From contig NZ_CP017480.1 in NCBI RefSeq assembly GCF_001887595.1, forward strand, positions 1,364,001 to 1,428,000: 64,000 nucleotides of DNA, written 5' to 3'. The notes under the pieces were generated by a model. That model saw nothing but the letters and a program-made list of their open reading frames with translations. It searched no databases and had not been told where the DNA came from. The translations under genes and the position numbers were made by a program. Every line of letters begins with the position of its first letter. Within the stretch, counting starts at the first letter, position 1. This DNA is from Luteibacter rhizovicinus DSM 16549 (GTDB taxonomy: Bacteria; Pseudomonadota; Gammaproteobacteria; Xanthomonadales; Rhodanobacteraceae). Positions 63,741 through 64,000 of the stretch are shown in pieces.

Positions 63741-64000
63741 CGGGGTATCCCTTCACGATGGCGCGACCCGCGCGGCGACATCAGTTCGCCGCGCAGGATC
63801 GTCGCCGGGCGCACCGCGGCGGCGTGCAAGGACGGCAATGCTACGGCAGCCAATGCCGCGGCAATCATCAATAGCGCGACGGCGGCAACCACGCCGACAT
63901 CGATGACGCCTCGCTCGAGCGCCGGATGCACGACGACCCGGCCGAGGACGACGGCGACCACCAGGCCGACAGCGACACCGGGCATCGCCATGCCGAGGCC
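63737..64000 (-). CDS. ABC transporter permease, FtsX/MacB type (partial)
   Basis: Only the last 87 residues are in the window; the frame is open to the right edge. It has two hydrophobic segments (VAVGLVVAVVLGRVVV; GVVAAVALLMIAAALAAVALP) and the typical FtsX C-terminal tail LHAAAVRPATILRGE. Such permeases often belong to MacB-like exporters, some of which export peptides. It precedes the regulator gene with a 4-base overlap, so permease, regulator and kinase form one transcription unit. Confidence 0.8.
   Translation of the reverse strand, partial: GLGMAMPGVAVGLVVAVVLGRVVVHPALERGVIDVGVVAAVALLMIAAALAAVALPSLHAAAVRPATILRGELMSPRGSRHREGIPR

Overview
The window is GC-rich, densely packed chromosomal DNA of a gammaproteobacterium. 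The gene content suggests a Xanthomonadales-type organism, probably Rhodanobacteraceae (Luteibacter/Dyella-like). Pointers are TonB-dependent receptors with FecI/FecR signalling, a cyo quinol oxidase operon with a SURF1 gene, an FtsX-type permease next to an NtrC-like two-component system, and GTAG-type REP palindromes scattered between genes. The genus is an inference from gene content; no rRNA or tRNA is present to confirm it.

Layout. 1-6.2 kb: 3' part of a hybrid histidine kinase, an LtaS/OpgB-like sulfatase, a YrbL-like kinase-fold protein and a family 39 glycosyltransferase. 6.4-11.4 kb: a FecI/FecR/FecA-type surface-signalling operon, with a convergent VirK/YbjX protein. 11.6-18.0 kb: cyoABCD plus SURF1, divergent from an MFS transporter across a 47-bp near-perfect palindrome. 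18.1-22.9 kb: an SDR/epimerase, a DUF2058 protein and a secreted discoidin-glycosidase. 22.9-23.9 kb: an orphan pilin and a broken second pilin. 24.2-27.1 kb: hmp and norR, divergent, with three NorR-like sites and a candidate sigma-54 promoter. 27.3-32.4 kb: HTH-GAF protein, VOC protein, tandem-PAS chemotaxis-type transducer, pbpC. 32.5-38.5 kb: a large alpha-2-macroglobulin that pairs with pbpC. 38.8-43.3 kb: an HWE histidine kinase followed by an ECF42 sigma-factor cassette (YCII/DGPF and VOC proteins) preceded by a match to the ECF42 promoter motif. 43.4-44.5 kb: a ParE-type toxin-antitoxin pair and a DUF1851 protein. 44.5-48.8 kb: modABC continuing into a UPF0104 membrane protein and a serine hydrolase. 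48.8-55.6 kb: glgX, a tripartite efflux operon and a DUF2946 protein. 55.6-64.0 kb: a TonB-dependent receptor, a class III lanthipeptide synthetase, its probable precursor gene, a histidine kinase, an atypical NtrC-family response regulator and the end of an ABC permease.

The most interesting system is at the right end. A 43-codon gene with a strong ribosome binding site (60665-60796) encodes a peptide with a class III-type leader motif (VLDLQ) and a short Ser/Thr/Cys-rich tail. It lies directly upstream of a LanKC synthetase. The same-strand genes before it encode a sensor kinase, a response regulator that has lost the GAFTGA loop, and an ABC permease. This looks like a small, self-contained lanthipeptide locus in a Gram-negative organism.
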